From: Puccinellia tenuiflora
Lineage: Eukaryota; Streptophyta; Magnoliopsida; Poales; Poaceae
Assembly (NCBI GenBank): GCA_012064385.1
Contig: QRDG01000527.1
Span: 1,411,639 to 1,475,638, forward strand
Length of the DNA: 64,000 nucleotides
Reading direction: 5' to 3'
Shown: positions 1 to 11,537 of the stretch, piece after piece
Numbering within the stretch: position 1 is the first letter of the stretch
How the letters are laid out: every line of letters begins with the position of its first letter
The notes under the pieces: generated by a model
Seen by the model: only the letters and a program-made list of their open reading frames with translations
Told to the model about the DNA's origin: nothing
Databases searched by the model: none
Position numbers and translations under genes: made by a program

Positions 1-859
1 TCTACCTCCCTGAGTTCGATAAACCTTGGGTGATTCACTTAACGGAAACTTGTTGCTGTTCTACAAACCTCTGCTCTTGGAGGCCCAACACTGTCTACAA
101 GAATAGAAGCGTGTGTAGACATCAGTCACGAGTGACAGAAACGTCTAAGGGCGAGGGTGTGCTGTTGCTACTAAGGGTAAAACAGAGGTGTTAAAGTCTA
201 TTTTGATATTTAATATTGCTTACTCCATGCGCTTTACTTAATGTAAATGTCTGTTGCTTGCAACTTAATACCGATGGGTGACAGGCTGGATAGCGATCCC
301 ACGGTGGACTTTTTAGACAAAGATGCAGTTGGACTCAACGGTCTTTGTTCATTGTCGTGATGCCTACTTAAATATTATCATGTTCTCTTTGTGATAGCTA
401 GATTAAGTTTGTGTTATAATCTTGTCAATTGCCTAGCTGTAATTTGTTTACCCATCATATGAATGTTCTATTTACTCGAGAGACTCCACTAGTGAACCCA
501 TGGCCCCCGGTCCATCTTTTTACATTGATTGCAACCTTTATTCATCATTTTTCACCATCATTACTCCTCTGGTCCATTTTCATAATTCATCTATTTCACT
601 ATACAATTAACCGCTTTTTTTCTGCGAAACCGGAAAGATTGACAACCTTTCCGTCGTTGGGGGCAAATTATTTTGGTTGAGTGTGTGCAGGTCCACGTCT
701 GTTGAAGATTAAGCGCCAGAGATCTTCAACATTCACTTTGTTGTTGATTTCAAGGTCCTACTGGTTTGATTAATCTCGGTTCGTTATCGAGGGAAAACTG
801 CTGCTTGCTACATCTTCGTCTTCGCTTGGGGCACCACCTAACTCTTCATCAGTAGCAAT
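1..859. repeat. gypsy-type LTR or leader remnant
   Basis: This AT-rich stretch has no credible gene. Two phrases resemble each other (about 1-90 and 755-845): both read roughly 'ttcgataaaccttggg...ggaaacttgctgctg...cttgggg'. I associate that wording with the U5/leader parts of Triticeae gypsy elements. No primer-binding site or LTR boundary can be placed. The assignment rests on familiarity with such repeats rather than on a structural signature. Confidence 0.35.
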
Positions 860-1257
860 CAGGGCTGCTATTCTAATGCAGCCGACAGGTTTGAAGTTTG
901 GCGACGTCAGCTTGGGAATCCCTCCGGCTTGGCCTGGGCAGGGATATGGTGCCTTCGTTTATCTTCAGGACTCTTAGTCCACATTTGTATTCTTATCCGT
1001 AGTCGGATACTATTTTGCTTCCATTGTTATTTTGGATCTTTGTATTGTATCTTTTATTCTTGACTCGGTGAGTCATTGTTGTATATATGTTGTTTTGTGG
1101 GTTTTATCGAGAACTTTTGTAATGTTATCACAATTCCACCCGCATAACGTGTGTGTTGCGACGTGCACGTTATGCTTAGTGGGCGTTCTAGAATCGTTAT
1201 TATGCGGATTTGGCAGGAACGCTCGAATCTACATAGTACCGATCCGGGGGCATTACA
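860..1257 (-). mobile_element. LTR end fragment, inverted relative to 36654-37070
   Basis: The segment from about 860 to 1257 is recognisably the reverse complement of the first ~420 bp of the solo LTR at 36654. Shared phrases include 'cctgggcagggatatggtgcc', the 'cacccgcataacgtg' stretch and the terminal 'catagtaccgatc'. It ends in CATTACA at 1257, the complement of an LTR start TGTAATG. The rest of the LTR is missing, so this is a truncated copy. Confidence 0.6.
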
Positions 1258-2266
1258 TAATGCATATTCCAGTGAAGATGCATCTATTTTTCTCCTTCCA
1301 AGTGTTTCATAGGAGTAAAGCAGCTAGCCACTCGTGTGGCGTCGTATGTTCTTTGTCTTTTCCACAATCATTTCGCCTCACCATTCAGAAAGTGATTGGA
1401 AGTTGCGTCCTTGTATCCGGTGCATATTGGAAGTTGTCATATGCGCTATAAAGTCTGTACATACCACCATGTGCATATTCTCACACAACTTCTACTAGAT
1501 ACTGGAGCCACAAAGCTTCGAGATTCAATGGCGCTGCCATATGCACTTTTTTATCGACAAAAACACACATATGACTTCAATTGAATTTTGATCTATGATG
1601 AGATGGGTGTACAGCCATCTCCTTCCTCCCCAGTTATTGTATAGGTCTCCATCGTGTAATTTTAGTGGGTGGTTACTAAAAAATTATGAAACATTATTTC
1701 TAGAGAAAGAGTATATTTGATACGTAGTTATTTTGGTTACATTTTCTATTATTGGTTGCTGTGAGATGTCTAACAGTAATGTTGTTGCTATGAGTATAGG
1801 TTACGTTGCTACATAGTGCTTACAAGAAAAAATATAAATTTGACTCTGATTCAAGGGTGAACTTGGAAGAGTATAGGAAAGAGTTGGCTTCTCGTGAGGT
1901 TACTCGTGAAAGCGGACAGCTGGGGCAGCATTTATTGTTGTCTGCAAGAAATGAGTCTGTGATGGCCTTCGGTCTTCTTCGATTGATCCAAAGCCATGCG
2001 TGAAACCAAGGGCTGAACACACTCAAGGATCTCTGCTCGGTCAACAAGCAGGTTCCTTTGGTCAATCATCATGTGTCCCAATACCTCTCAAGCCTAACCT
2101 CTATGGTTTGAAACATAAGGGACATGCATAACCAATTAACCATATATACTTCAAGTTTGAAGTCCACAAGGCTAGAAAATACTAGTATGTTCACACATAC
2201 GTCCATTATGCATCTTATATAGACCAAAACTGTAGCAATTAATGTGCACTAGTCCAATTTTCTGTA
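1258..2266. other. unclassified, no gene recognised
   Basis: No supported gene, repeat boundary or terminal signature was found here. The short open frames (for example 1806-2003) have no recognisable domain. The stretch probably belongs to the CACTA element whose 3' exons begin near 2267, but its left terminus (a CACTA... end) was not found in the window. Confidence 0.3.
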
Positions 2267-3269
2267 TTGTATCATTACGCAAAGGTGCCAGAGATAGATG
2301 GCTTGGGCTTTGTCACTAAAGACTCTGGGGACGTGATCCTCCTGAGATTTAATGACATCTTCAACATGTATCACATGTACGCGCTCCACCCATCGATCGT
2401 CCGCCTGGTTGCCCTTAGTATGGCGCACCAGATCTTAAAGGAGAATACCCCGGGCATAGCGATACTTGACCCCTACTACATGAAAGAAATGTTCCTGAGC
2501 ACCCCTAAGGGTAAGGCAAAGGTGTCGCGGTACATCGGTGACTTCTTCAGTGCGCATCATGAGAAGAACATCTTTCTCGTGCCTTACTTTTCCGAGTAAG
2601 TCATTCGCTAACCGTCATAACATGCTTTCATAGATTTCCATTATTAAGCTATTTTGCAAGTTTGAGGATGATAGTCTCTTTTGAACTATTTTGCGCAGTA
2701 ACCAATACGGCACCCTCATCGTCATGTACCCGAAAGACTCGTATGCCGTCTATCTCGACTCCGGGAGTGATGTGAATAGGGATAAAGACTACACCCACAT
2801 CAAGGCTGTTCTGAATGAAGCTCTTAATGGCTACGCCCGAAATGAAGGCATCATGAAAAGAGAAAAAAGAGTGCGAGACAAGTTTGTATTCAACCAGAGA
2901 GTTATGTTCCCCTGCGTCAAGCAGTCGCCAGGCAGTAAGATGGAGGCATGGTACCTCATCAATCACATGCAGGAGTTTGTAAAGGATCAACAACAACTGC
3001 AATTTCCTTCTGCTATCGACAGATGGTGCAACGGCTTGGCAGATGCCAGTGATGCTCGTATCAGACAAGAGTTCGGTCGCATCCAGCAGGTGATCGCGGG
3101 AATCATCTGCAACGATGTCTTGCCTTGCTCTGGGGTGTACTTCAGCGGCTTTGCAGTACCACCGAACGACGAGATCGAACATCGCTTAATAGCGCAGGGT
3201 GATCACCGGCCATTCACTATAGATGGTGTTCTCCCGTTCCCGCCGAAGCCGCGCAAGAAGAAGAATTGA
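2267..3269 (+). pseudogene. CACTA-associated Ulp1-like (C48) protein, 3' exons, catalytic residues not conserved
   Basis: Two coding blocks join across a short intron. The first ends at 2595 before GTAAGT and the second starts at 2699 after GCGCAG. The junction keeps the frame and reads FSDNQYGTLIVMYPKDSY. The second exon runs to a stop at 3269 with a basic tail (PKPRKKKN). The pattern 'LIVMYPKDSYAVYLDSG' followed by 'KQSPGSKMEAWY' matches the C-terminal Ulp1-like protease domain carried by many plant CACTA elements. That domain normally has His-Trp before the first strand, then Asp, then Gln and a Cys-Gly pair. Here the Asp (YLDSG) and Gln (KQ) are visible. Gln-Tyr sits where His-Trp is expected, and Glu-Ala where Cys-Gly is expected, so protease activity is unlikely. 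Upstream exons and the true start are not resolved. The context is the CACTA 3' end at 4618. Confidence 0.6.
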
Positions 3270-3411
3270 TCAACGGTATGTGTTGTCTACTTAGTACGAT
3301 AGATGAACTTGTGTTCGTAAATTATATCCATAAATTAACTTGTGCTTCTAAAGTCGTTGAACTTTCATGTGTGATCGATGCTATTTAATTAGAGTTGTTT
3401 TGTTTTGTTTC

Positions 3412-3810
3412 GTCTTTCTCTCTGAATGCCGATGATTAAAATGAAGTGACACCGTGTGATCCCGAGGATGGCGCTAGTGAGCCTTGTGATATGCACGAAT
3501 ACACATCTTGTGCATCCTACTTGGCTCACTCGCACCATCACTGGAACTTCGTGTGTCCAATCTAAGTATGAGGCACAAATCCAAATCATGTTTGTTTTTG
3601 TTTCATCTTTCTCCGAGAATGCGGATGTTTAGTTTTGTACTCTTTTTGTAGAATGCCGATGATTAAAATGTCGTGACACCGTGTGATACAGGGATGGTCT
3701 AGTGAGCCTTGTGATATGCACGAGTACACAAATCTTGTGCATCCTACTTGGCTCGCTAGCACCATCTCTGTAATTTTGCGTGTCCAACCTATATATGAGG
3801 CATGTTTTTG
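3412..3810. repeat. two tandem ~227-bp units
   Basis: The phrase beginning 'gaatgccgatgattaaaatg' occurs at 3424 and again at 3651. In both places it is followed by 'gtgacaccgtgtgat', 'gagccttgtgatatgcacga' and 'cttgtgcatcctacttggctc'. The units are diverged but clearly duplicated in direct orientation. They lie in the noncoding 3' part of the CACTA element. Confidence 0.8.
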
Positions 3811-4354
3811 ATTTTGGTGCAGTCATCTAACTATTATTTGATTTGTGTATAAACTCTTGATCTTATTTTCTTTGCCTAACACTTTTATCTTTGCCTTGTG
3901 TACAGAGAGATGAAGATGTCCGAAGCAAGCGGGATGAGAGGGCTACAACTACAAGAGCTACAAGAGTAAAGCAGAGGCAGAGCCGAAGAGAGGAAGAAAA
4001 TGCATATATAATCTTCTTCTTCATCGCCATTGAAATTCTCTTGTCTGTGATTGTAGTTTAGATTACTACTTTTTTTTGAAACCTTGCGACCTAAACTATC
4101 GACTTCCGGAGATGTGTGTGTATTCATTCATATGTATGCAAAATATTGGGAGATCTCACTTGTATATTTCGACTTGTAATGCATGCATATATCTATTTAA
4201 TTTGGTCACTTGTCTATTTGTATCTATTTAAATTTTGTCAATTATACTGTTTCTATCAATTATACTATTTCTGTCAATATATATGTATTTACCTATATAT
4301 ATATTGCTGTAATACATTTCTCATTTTATTTTAAAAACAGAAATATATATTACT

Positions 4355-4618
4355 GGCGAACAGGATCCTGGTTTGCCAGTGGTAATCCCTGGGTATACCG
4401 CTGGCGAACTAACTATCTGTTCGCCAGTGGTAAGGGTAAGGGGCACCTCGCTGGCGAACAAGTAGGTGGTTCGCTAGTGGTAACTTACTTACCGCTGGCG
4501 AACACGATGTTCGCCAGTGGTAAGCTGTTACCACTGGCGATTGTAGCGCTGGCGAACCGCATGTTCGCCAGCGGTAGCCTTTTTCTGTTCGCCAGTGATG
4601 AGCATTTTCCTACTAGTG
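4355..4618 (+). mobile_element. CACTA right terminus with subterminal repeats
   Basis: The segment contains about a dozen copies of the motif TTCGCCAGTGGTA or its complement (CACTGGCGAAC), mostly alternating in orientation so that neighbours form inverted pairs. It then ends in TTTTCCTACTAGTG at 4618. The reverse complement starts CACTAGTAGGAAAA, a canonical CACTA terminal inverted repeat. Clustered subterminal repeats next to such an end are typical transposase-binding regions. The Ulp1-like ORF at 2267-3269 fits as the second gene of this element. The left end is outside or lost. Confidence 0.8.
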
Positions 4619-4728
4619 CGTCTGAGCCGCTCGAACCGGGACTAATACCAACGTTAGTCCCGGTTCGTGTCCCGACCAGGACTAATGCTCCGTAGCGGCC
4701 TGGACAAAAACCCTCTTTTCTACTAGTG
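4619..4728 (+). mobile_element. right tip of a second CACTA element
   Basis: This 110-bp piece contains inverted 'accgggactaat / ttagtcccggt' subterminal repeats and ends in CTCTTTTCTACTAGTG at 4728. Its complement is another CACTA end (CACTAGTAGAAAAG). It directly abuts the first CACTA end at 4618. The simplest reading is that the first element inserted into the subterminal region of the second. Confidence 0.75.
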
Positions 4729-4746
4729 ATATTTGGTTTCTCTATA

Positions 4747-4812
4747 CATATTCGTTACAATATGTATTAACACTTGCTTCATATTCGCTACAATATGTAT
4801 CAACACTTGCTT
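4747..4812. repeat. 33-bp tandem duplication
   Basis: Two adjacent 33-bp units (4747-4779 and 4780-4812) start 'catattcg' and end 'aacacttgctt'. They differ at two positions (gttac/gctac and attaac/atcaac). No function is suggested. Confidence 0.85.
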
Positions 4813-5376
4813 ACAAAACTATATAAACTGAGCACGAGTCAACAATATCTATTGCCATTTTGAAGATTCTTGATTCAGCAATATTTCTGCGAATTCGAAG
4901 ATTCTTGATGAAATCAACCAATCATATATCAACCACATTGGGCATACTAAATGACTACATGAAGCAGTTAAGTAGTACTTATTGCCTAATGTGTTTCGCA
5001 GACATAGTTTTGGAGGAAGTCTCAACAAGGAAATTATTATTTATGCGGCTCAACAAGAAAACTACGTTCAAAGTCCCTCATTGGTCTTTTAGAGCAACTC
5101 CAGCCGTTGTCCCCCCAGGCTGAATTGCCGGCGTTTTTTTGGGTCTGCTGGGGGGGCACCGGCGAAAAAATTCGCCCTGTGGGCGCGCCGATTCCCAGCC
5201 GTGGCCCCAGGCCGAATGACAAAAATAATTGCAGTAAACTAAAATTTGACGAACTTAGGCGAAATTTGTTCAAACTTAGGCGGATTTTATACAAGATAGC
5301 TAAAAAACATAGAAAAACAATTAAAAAAACGGCGGCGACACCTACATGCCGAAGTGGTGGTAGAACTGCGTGTAGT

Positions 5377-8300
5377 TGTAATACCCCAGCATTTAGCAAC
5401 CAACGAAGGGTAGAAGTATGATTTTGTGCATCTGCATGTATGCATCTAAAAATCTGAATAAATTTTTCGAAAAATAAAAACCTGGAGGGATTGGAGATCA
5501 TTCACCCTCATGAATAGAGTTTTGCTCATCTGAGGTGAATGTGATTAATTTTGACATGACCTCCGGGCATTTTAAACGGTTGCGGGAAATCAGATCCAAA
5601 TTGGAAAATACAAATGATATTAAATTGGTAAACTTATTAAAAATTGAATAATGAAGTTATACATGTTTATACTTTTAAGCAAACAACTCACAAATAAATA
5701 CTAAGGTATAATTGTGTTAACACCCATCACAACTCAAAGAGTTATTAAAACAAAGTAAATAATTTAATTGGTTGAGTACATTAAAACTTTGTCCTTACAT
5801 TGACCAAACATAAAAGAAATATAAATGCTTAAGTAATCTACATTATTACACCAAACTTGATCTTCTTATTTGATCTTAGCTTCTTATCTTCAAATCTTTC
5901 CAAAGACATTCCTGCAAGACAAATCAAATAAGAAAGAAACTTGGGATGAGATTCAAAGGCTTTGTGTTATATAGAAGTAGTTTGGTAACAAGATTAGCTA
6001 CCTTGTTAAGAGATTTCTTTTGTATACATAAAAGCAATTGAATGTCAAATAAAATAAATAAGGTTCAAAACAAAGTTCCTTGTGATCAAAATGTTTTCCT
6101 TCACCACAAGGATGAGGCAACTTAATTATGGAACTTAACTAATGGATATTAGTAGCTTGCCCTAATATCCAAATATTGACTAGAGGGATCAACATTACTT
6201 CAAAGGCGACAAGGGATTATGGATCAGACTTGGATCAGTTGGATCATCTGGAGTCAAGTAGTCAACAAGGATGAGGAGCAGCATTTGATCAATACAAGAT
6301 AAAGGAACAAAAGGCAACATTGATCTTTTGACCAAGAAGGCAAAGTATCAACCTCTTTATCCAATCAAGTGCCTATTTAAGAAAGCCACATAAAAATATT
6401 TCTCCAATGGAATAAAATCCCAGGGGAGAAGATAGCCCAATGATAAAGACCACAAATATGAGTCTTGCAAAGATACTTGAGCATCCCAACCTTGTAATAA
6501 AATGATTAATAGTTGATCATGTTCATGGCAAGTATGCTTTTGAACACAAGACCTTGGGTGCATCTTACATAATTGGTGAATACATTTAAATGACTAAAGC
6601 ATATCTCTATTTTTAAATGTGACTAGGGTATTTCAAAAATTCAAAACAAAAATATCTGGAGCTTCTCTACAATATTAGGAGCATCCCTGAATTTTTCTAT
6701 GATTTTTGGACATATCTAAAAGCCCTAAATAAATATGTGAAGTTTCTGTTTTAAAGATTTTCATAGTTACTCAAAAGTCCAGGGGGTTATGTGCAAAAAT
6801 TCCTTTTCTTTTCTTTCTTCTTCTTCTTCTTCTTCCTTCAGCCAGAAAGCAGAGAACGTCGTGGCCGCGCCACCTCCTGCTTGCTTGCCTCCTTGCGGGG
6901 ATAAGACCTGGGGAGACGTCCCCATCTCATTCTCCTCCTCCTCACCCGCCTCGGTCTCCTCTCTCTCTTTCTTTCTCTCTCTAAGCAGCGACCACGAAAC
7001 CCTAACCCTAGCCGTACTGCCGTCGTCGTTTCCCCTCAAATCGCCGGCGAACGGTGGATCAATCGGAGCGGTGACCTTGTCCAACCACTCCGCCTCGACG
7101 TCCTCTACTCACTGGTGCAAGTCGCCGGTGCCGGGAGCGGCTGGAGGTGAAGAACTAGCCCGGCGCCCCGAACGCCGCCGCTCGGTGTCGAGCACGATTC
7201 CGTCACCGACGTTGCTCCATCAGCGCCTAAACCTTGTCCCCGACGCTCTCGGTGAGCAGCTGCGTCGATTGCACCCATTTCCCCTCTCGATTGCGTTCTG
7301 TAGCTCGAGATCGAGCTCGGCCGCCGTGCGCCGCCGCGGTACTTCATCGCCGTGGTAGCTCCGGCGACCATTTAGGGGCGGCGCCGCCACCCCTGGGTAC
7401 GCCTCGACCGTGCGCGTCGAACGCGCACGTCCGCGTGGCCAAAATCGGCCGGATTCGGCCGGCGCTTGGTCGGTGTGGCCGCTGGCCGTGGTGGCTGACG
7501 TCAGCACGATCTTATCCAGTTCCAAAATTAATAAAAACCTGACATGTGGGTCCCGTTGTCAGAAATTTGAACTTTATTCAAATAACAGAAAATAATTCAA
7601 ACTAATAAAATTCATAACTTTTGAATCGTAAGTCAGAAAAATATAAATAAAATATTAAAATGATCAGAAAAATAAAATCTACCAGATTATAATTATTGCA
7701 TAATTATTAAATCAAATTTAAATACAGGTTATCTAAAATTACTAAAATGCCACTTAATCATCACCAAATTTTTTGAAATCCAAATAAATTCCTAAAATTA
7801 AATAAAAATATGTTTTCGACTCCAAATTTTATAAAGATTTCAAATATGATTTTTATTTAATTTATTGAAAAAGTTTTATTGAATGAAAAATACTAAGATC
7901 CATAAATGGATATGATTTCAATTATTTTAAAATAAATTATTTGAAAATAATTTTCTTATGTAATTAATTAAAAGATAGTAACTGGAATTGAATTGTATTA
8001 GCTTCTAAAACTACTAGTTTTCTAAAAAGAAAATAAATTTGAAATATAAGTTCAAAATATAAAATTTGAACTTATATACCATTATGTAAATGACTATTCC
8101 GTTACTCATTCTAGGTAAAACACACAAAAAGGAGTTCATTTGAAAATCAATCACTCTAGTGTTATTACTTTTTGAAAGTAGTTAGATTAAATAAAATTAT
8201 AAAATAAATGCAATTCTGAATTGAACATATGTAGTTGTTTATTAAACATGTAAAACATTACTTCATTAATCATAGCAAACACTTAAGTCTGAATGTGATA

Positions 8301-9974
8301 ACAACTCAAAGTATTTCACCATTAACAAAGTAATCAATAACGCGAAGCGCTTACTTGTGAGTTTGGGTATTTTGGGTTATATTCGATGCATCTCATATTT
8401 ATGCATAATAGCATATTGCAAGTGTTTCCAGTAGTCCTTACTTGGACTACTTTGCTGTTTTCAGATCTCCGGGTTCTGACGCAACCCTAGAACCCCGAAG
8501 GGCATGAACTGCCATCTCTATCACAGCCAAGTTCATCACTTGCTCATACCTCTTGAAATATTTGTTAGAAAACTATTTGCAAAACTTTAATATACTATCA
8601 CCTTTATACAAAAGAAAGCATAAAACCTATTTCTTTAATAATATGACTATTTGGCTATCTACCTGCTTGGTGGTAACCTATTATGGTTGGCAGATGGGAC
8701 CATGGTAAAATGAATAGGTCCGGAGGTTCCATCTGCACGGGAAAGTATTACCTAGGACTTAATCACAAATGCCGTCATAATGATTGCGTCGTAAAGACGC
8801 GTTAACCATAAGACCTGGAATGGGACGGGAAATGCCATCTGTACTTCTCCCGGATGCATGTCAACGGGCAGCCAGTGCCGTACGCTGTAGGTCTTGCGGG
8901 ACTACATGCAACATGGGTGGGATCCCTTAAGTCCCAAGGTTCCTGGTGCCTATGATGGATTGTAGGGATGTCTGGATCGGGCAATCTGTTAGGCATAGGG
9001 GAGGACTTTGAGTCCGGAACGGCCTGCCTAAAGATTTAGGGGAGGACAAACCTACAAAAGGGTGGGCATGCGTTGTGCGGAGAAGCACAGTGAATGACTT
9101 GGATCAAAAACTGGGCCCCACACCAAAGAGAGTGTGGACAGGAACTTAAGCCTGGTTGTGCAACAAAGTCTTGATCTCTTATGGGTAAAGTAACGCACCT
9201 CTGCAGAGTGTAAAGAATTGTAACATGTTACTCCCTGTTCCGGGAAGGAGCTGCGAACGCTGCAGGAAAGGAACTCCATGAAAGTTCTAGCCCTGTGAAG
9301 GATGACGGGCATAGTTTTCAGAATAAAAGCTACCTCTTAAAGAAATGTTTACAAAAACCTTGCATTGAGCTTAAGGCTCCCTAGAGTCTAAAGCTGTAGC
9401 TAGTGCATCAAACTTCCCACCGTACATAATGGACTTGCTGGGTAACGCTGGTTACTCACTCTTTCCCTTTTGACCCCTTGCTTAGAATCTTGGAGCCATC
9501 AAGGGAATTGGCGGTGGTCCATCATGACATCGAGATCTTCAGCAAGGAGTCTACCGCTACTACACCAATAGAAGAACAACAACAACTATGGCAACATCGG
9601 AGTAATGACAGCAAATTCAAGGAGATCACTTTGCCAATGGAGGCGACCACGTCTATCGGAAGGACGAGTACAATCTTGGATAGAGATACTCCAGTTGGAG
9701 TAGTTTAAGGCTGTGACAACAGCAGTAGTGGATTAGGAGTTAGAACTAGAGTTAATCTCCCGCTTAGTGCTACGAATTGGCTCTTCTCTGGATTTCATTT
9801 GCGCGAGGGTATCCTCTATGTATCGTGGAGGTTCTCGAGATTTTGTATTGAATTTTGTTGTAATCCTATAGTGTTACCTTGGACCTGCTATGTTTCTGTT
9901 GTACCACTCTGAGGGATGTAATATTCACGGATAGGTCCTTCTGTGAGTATTATGTGAACGACTTGCACACTACA
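5377..9974 (+). mobile_element. long LTR-like insertion, probable solo LTR (4.6 kb)
   Basis: The insert begins TGTAATACCCCAGC and ends CTTGCACACTACA, so it has TG...CA LTR-type ends. It separates the two halves of the Harbinger-like element. No gag or pol is present, and the length and lack of coding capacity recall the long LTRs of large retrotransposon derivatives such as Sukkula. The middle (about 6790-7545) is GC-rich with pyrimidine tracts and contains an 'aaaccctaaccctagcc' stretch. The rest is AT-rich. The 5 bp on each side (GTAGT and CCATG) do not match, so the usual target duplication is absent. This lowers confidence in the exact ends. Confidence 0.5.
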
Positions 9975-11082
9975 CCATGCAGTGGTGTGCTGGGTCACCG
10001 CAGTAGTCCCCGCCGTCGTCGTCGTCATCGCCACCGGGGGAGGGGGGAGCACTGCATCCTGCACCGTCATCACCGCCGCGGTACTGGTGGCTCGGGCCGG
10101 CCTCGCCCTCGTCGCTATCATCCAGGACGATGAGATCCGGCTCGGCGCGACGGCGGAGGCGGCGCTCGTAACGCGCGAGGAGCTCTTCCTCCTCGGCGTC
10201 GATGCGGCGTTGGCGCTCCTCCTCCTTCCGCGCGTGCTCGCGGGCTAACCAGTGTAGCGCGTACTCCAGCTTGGCCGGAAGCACGTCGTTGAGGCTGTTC
10301 GCCATGGCGATCTTCACGGCCTCCTCCTCGTTGTAGTCCTCCTACACCTTCACGGACTTCTTCTTGAAGGCCTTCTTGAGGACGCGGCCGAGGGAACTCC
10401 CGCCGGTGCCGGGCTCCTTCTTCGGCGTCAGTAGGCCGGTGTCGGTGCCGGGCTCCCTGATGACAATGCTGCGCGAGGAGCGTGGCCGCGGTGGCTCGTC
10501 CACCGGCTCGTCCTTGACGTGCGAGAGCGTTGTCCGCGGCATCGAGCCGGCGGAACGGGTGGCACCGGAAGAGGAGGAAGACGATGCGGACATCCTCCTC
10601 GGCGTCCATCCCCGGTGAACGGACATGCACGGCGGGTCTAGCAGACGCGGCTCGTTGCCGTCCTCGATGTAGACGAGGACGTAGGCGAGCGACCGACCGG
10701 GCATGCCCCACCAGATCTTCCTGCCGTCGATGTTGTTGCGCTTGGGCGCAGGCGACGGGCTGGTGTAGTCGTGGAGCTGGTGTTCGCGGCGCTCGGCGAA
10801 GTAGGCGTTCCAGCTGAAGTTGTTCTCCTGGTCCCAGATGGGGTTCGCCCGCAGCTCGTCCGTCATCCGCTCACGGGCGGCGTGGATCTCGGCCAGCCGA
10901 TCCGCGCCGGTGGGGACGGGGGAAACCGGGAGGCCCATCTGGCCGAGCCGCCAGTTGCTGGGGACATGCATGTGTGGCGGGACTGGGTAGTCTGCCTTGT
11001 ACAGCAGGCGAGCTTCCCAGTCCTGCAGCCAGTTCCGGCCGAAGCCGTTGGCCGCCGCGGCGTCTGCAGGGTACCTCTCCAT
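9975..11082 (-). pseudogene. grass repeat-associated hypothetical protein, one in-frame stop
   Basis: On the minus strand an ATG at 11082-11080 opens a frame reading MERYPADAAAANGF, with WLQDWEARLLY and WNAYFAERREHQL soon after. It runs to a TAG at 10344-10342 and continues in the same frame (EDYNEEEAVKIAMANSLNDV), through an acidic segment DLIVLDDSDE, to the LTR-like insert at 9974. Beyond the insert, at 5376 downwards, the open frame YTQFYHHFGM precedes a stop. I recognise this protein type as frequent in grass genomes and usually unnamed. It has Ser-rich and Lys-rich stretches and an acidic tail, and I cannot name a catalytic domain. Its position inside Harbinger-like ends suggests it is element-borne. 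The internal stop and the insertion make this copy nonfunctional. Confidence 0.55.
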
Positions 11083-11537
11083 TGTTCTCTTGGCGAGCTT
11101 GAGGGGGAAGAAGGGGAGCTTGAGTTGGGCGAGTGCGGTAAGATGTGTGGGCGTGCCCGGCGGTGAGAGGGCGGGGTAATAAATATCGGCGGGGGCCGTC
11201 GCCGCGTGGCCGATTTGACTCGACGGCGGTACGTCTGACCGGCGGCAGAGCACTAATGCGACGCGGGAGATGAGGCGATGAGGACGATGAAGCGGTGTGC
11301 CGCTGACAGGGCAGGCCCGCCGGAAGCTTCGCGCGGTTCCCTCGGTTTCCCTCCCCAGGCCGAACCCGACGCGCTGGGTTCGGCCTGGGACGCCGGATAA
11401 AAATTGGGCCAAATCCGGCGAAAAAATAGGCCTTGGGGGGGGGGGGGGGGGGGGGGGCGACTACGAAAAAAATGGGCCGCCGGCGTAAAAAGGTGGTCCT
11501 GGTGGGGCTCTCGGGGGGACGGCTGGAGTTTCTCTTA

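Larger units (their letters stand above)
5092..11534 (-). mobile_element. PIF/Harbinger-like element, interrupted
   Basis: The left end reads GAGCAACTCCAGCCGTTGTC from 5092. The right end, reverse-complemented from 11534, reads GAGAAACTCCAGCCGTCCCC. Both are flanked by TTA (5089-5091 and 11535-11537), the target duplication typical of PIF/Harbinger transposons. Element-specific sequence is 5092-5376 plus 9975-11534 (about 1.85 kb), because an LTR-like insert occupies 5377-9974. No DDE transposase is visible, so the element is non-autonomous or a carrier of the minus-strand protein at 9975-11082. A 23-base G run lies at 11435-11457. Confidence 0.7.

Noticed and set aside
6995..7015. Telomere-like 'accctaaccctag' in the LTR-like insert
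   Set aside because: Only about two units in a GC-rich LTR interior. Similar text appears at other LTR and retroposon starts in this window.
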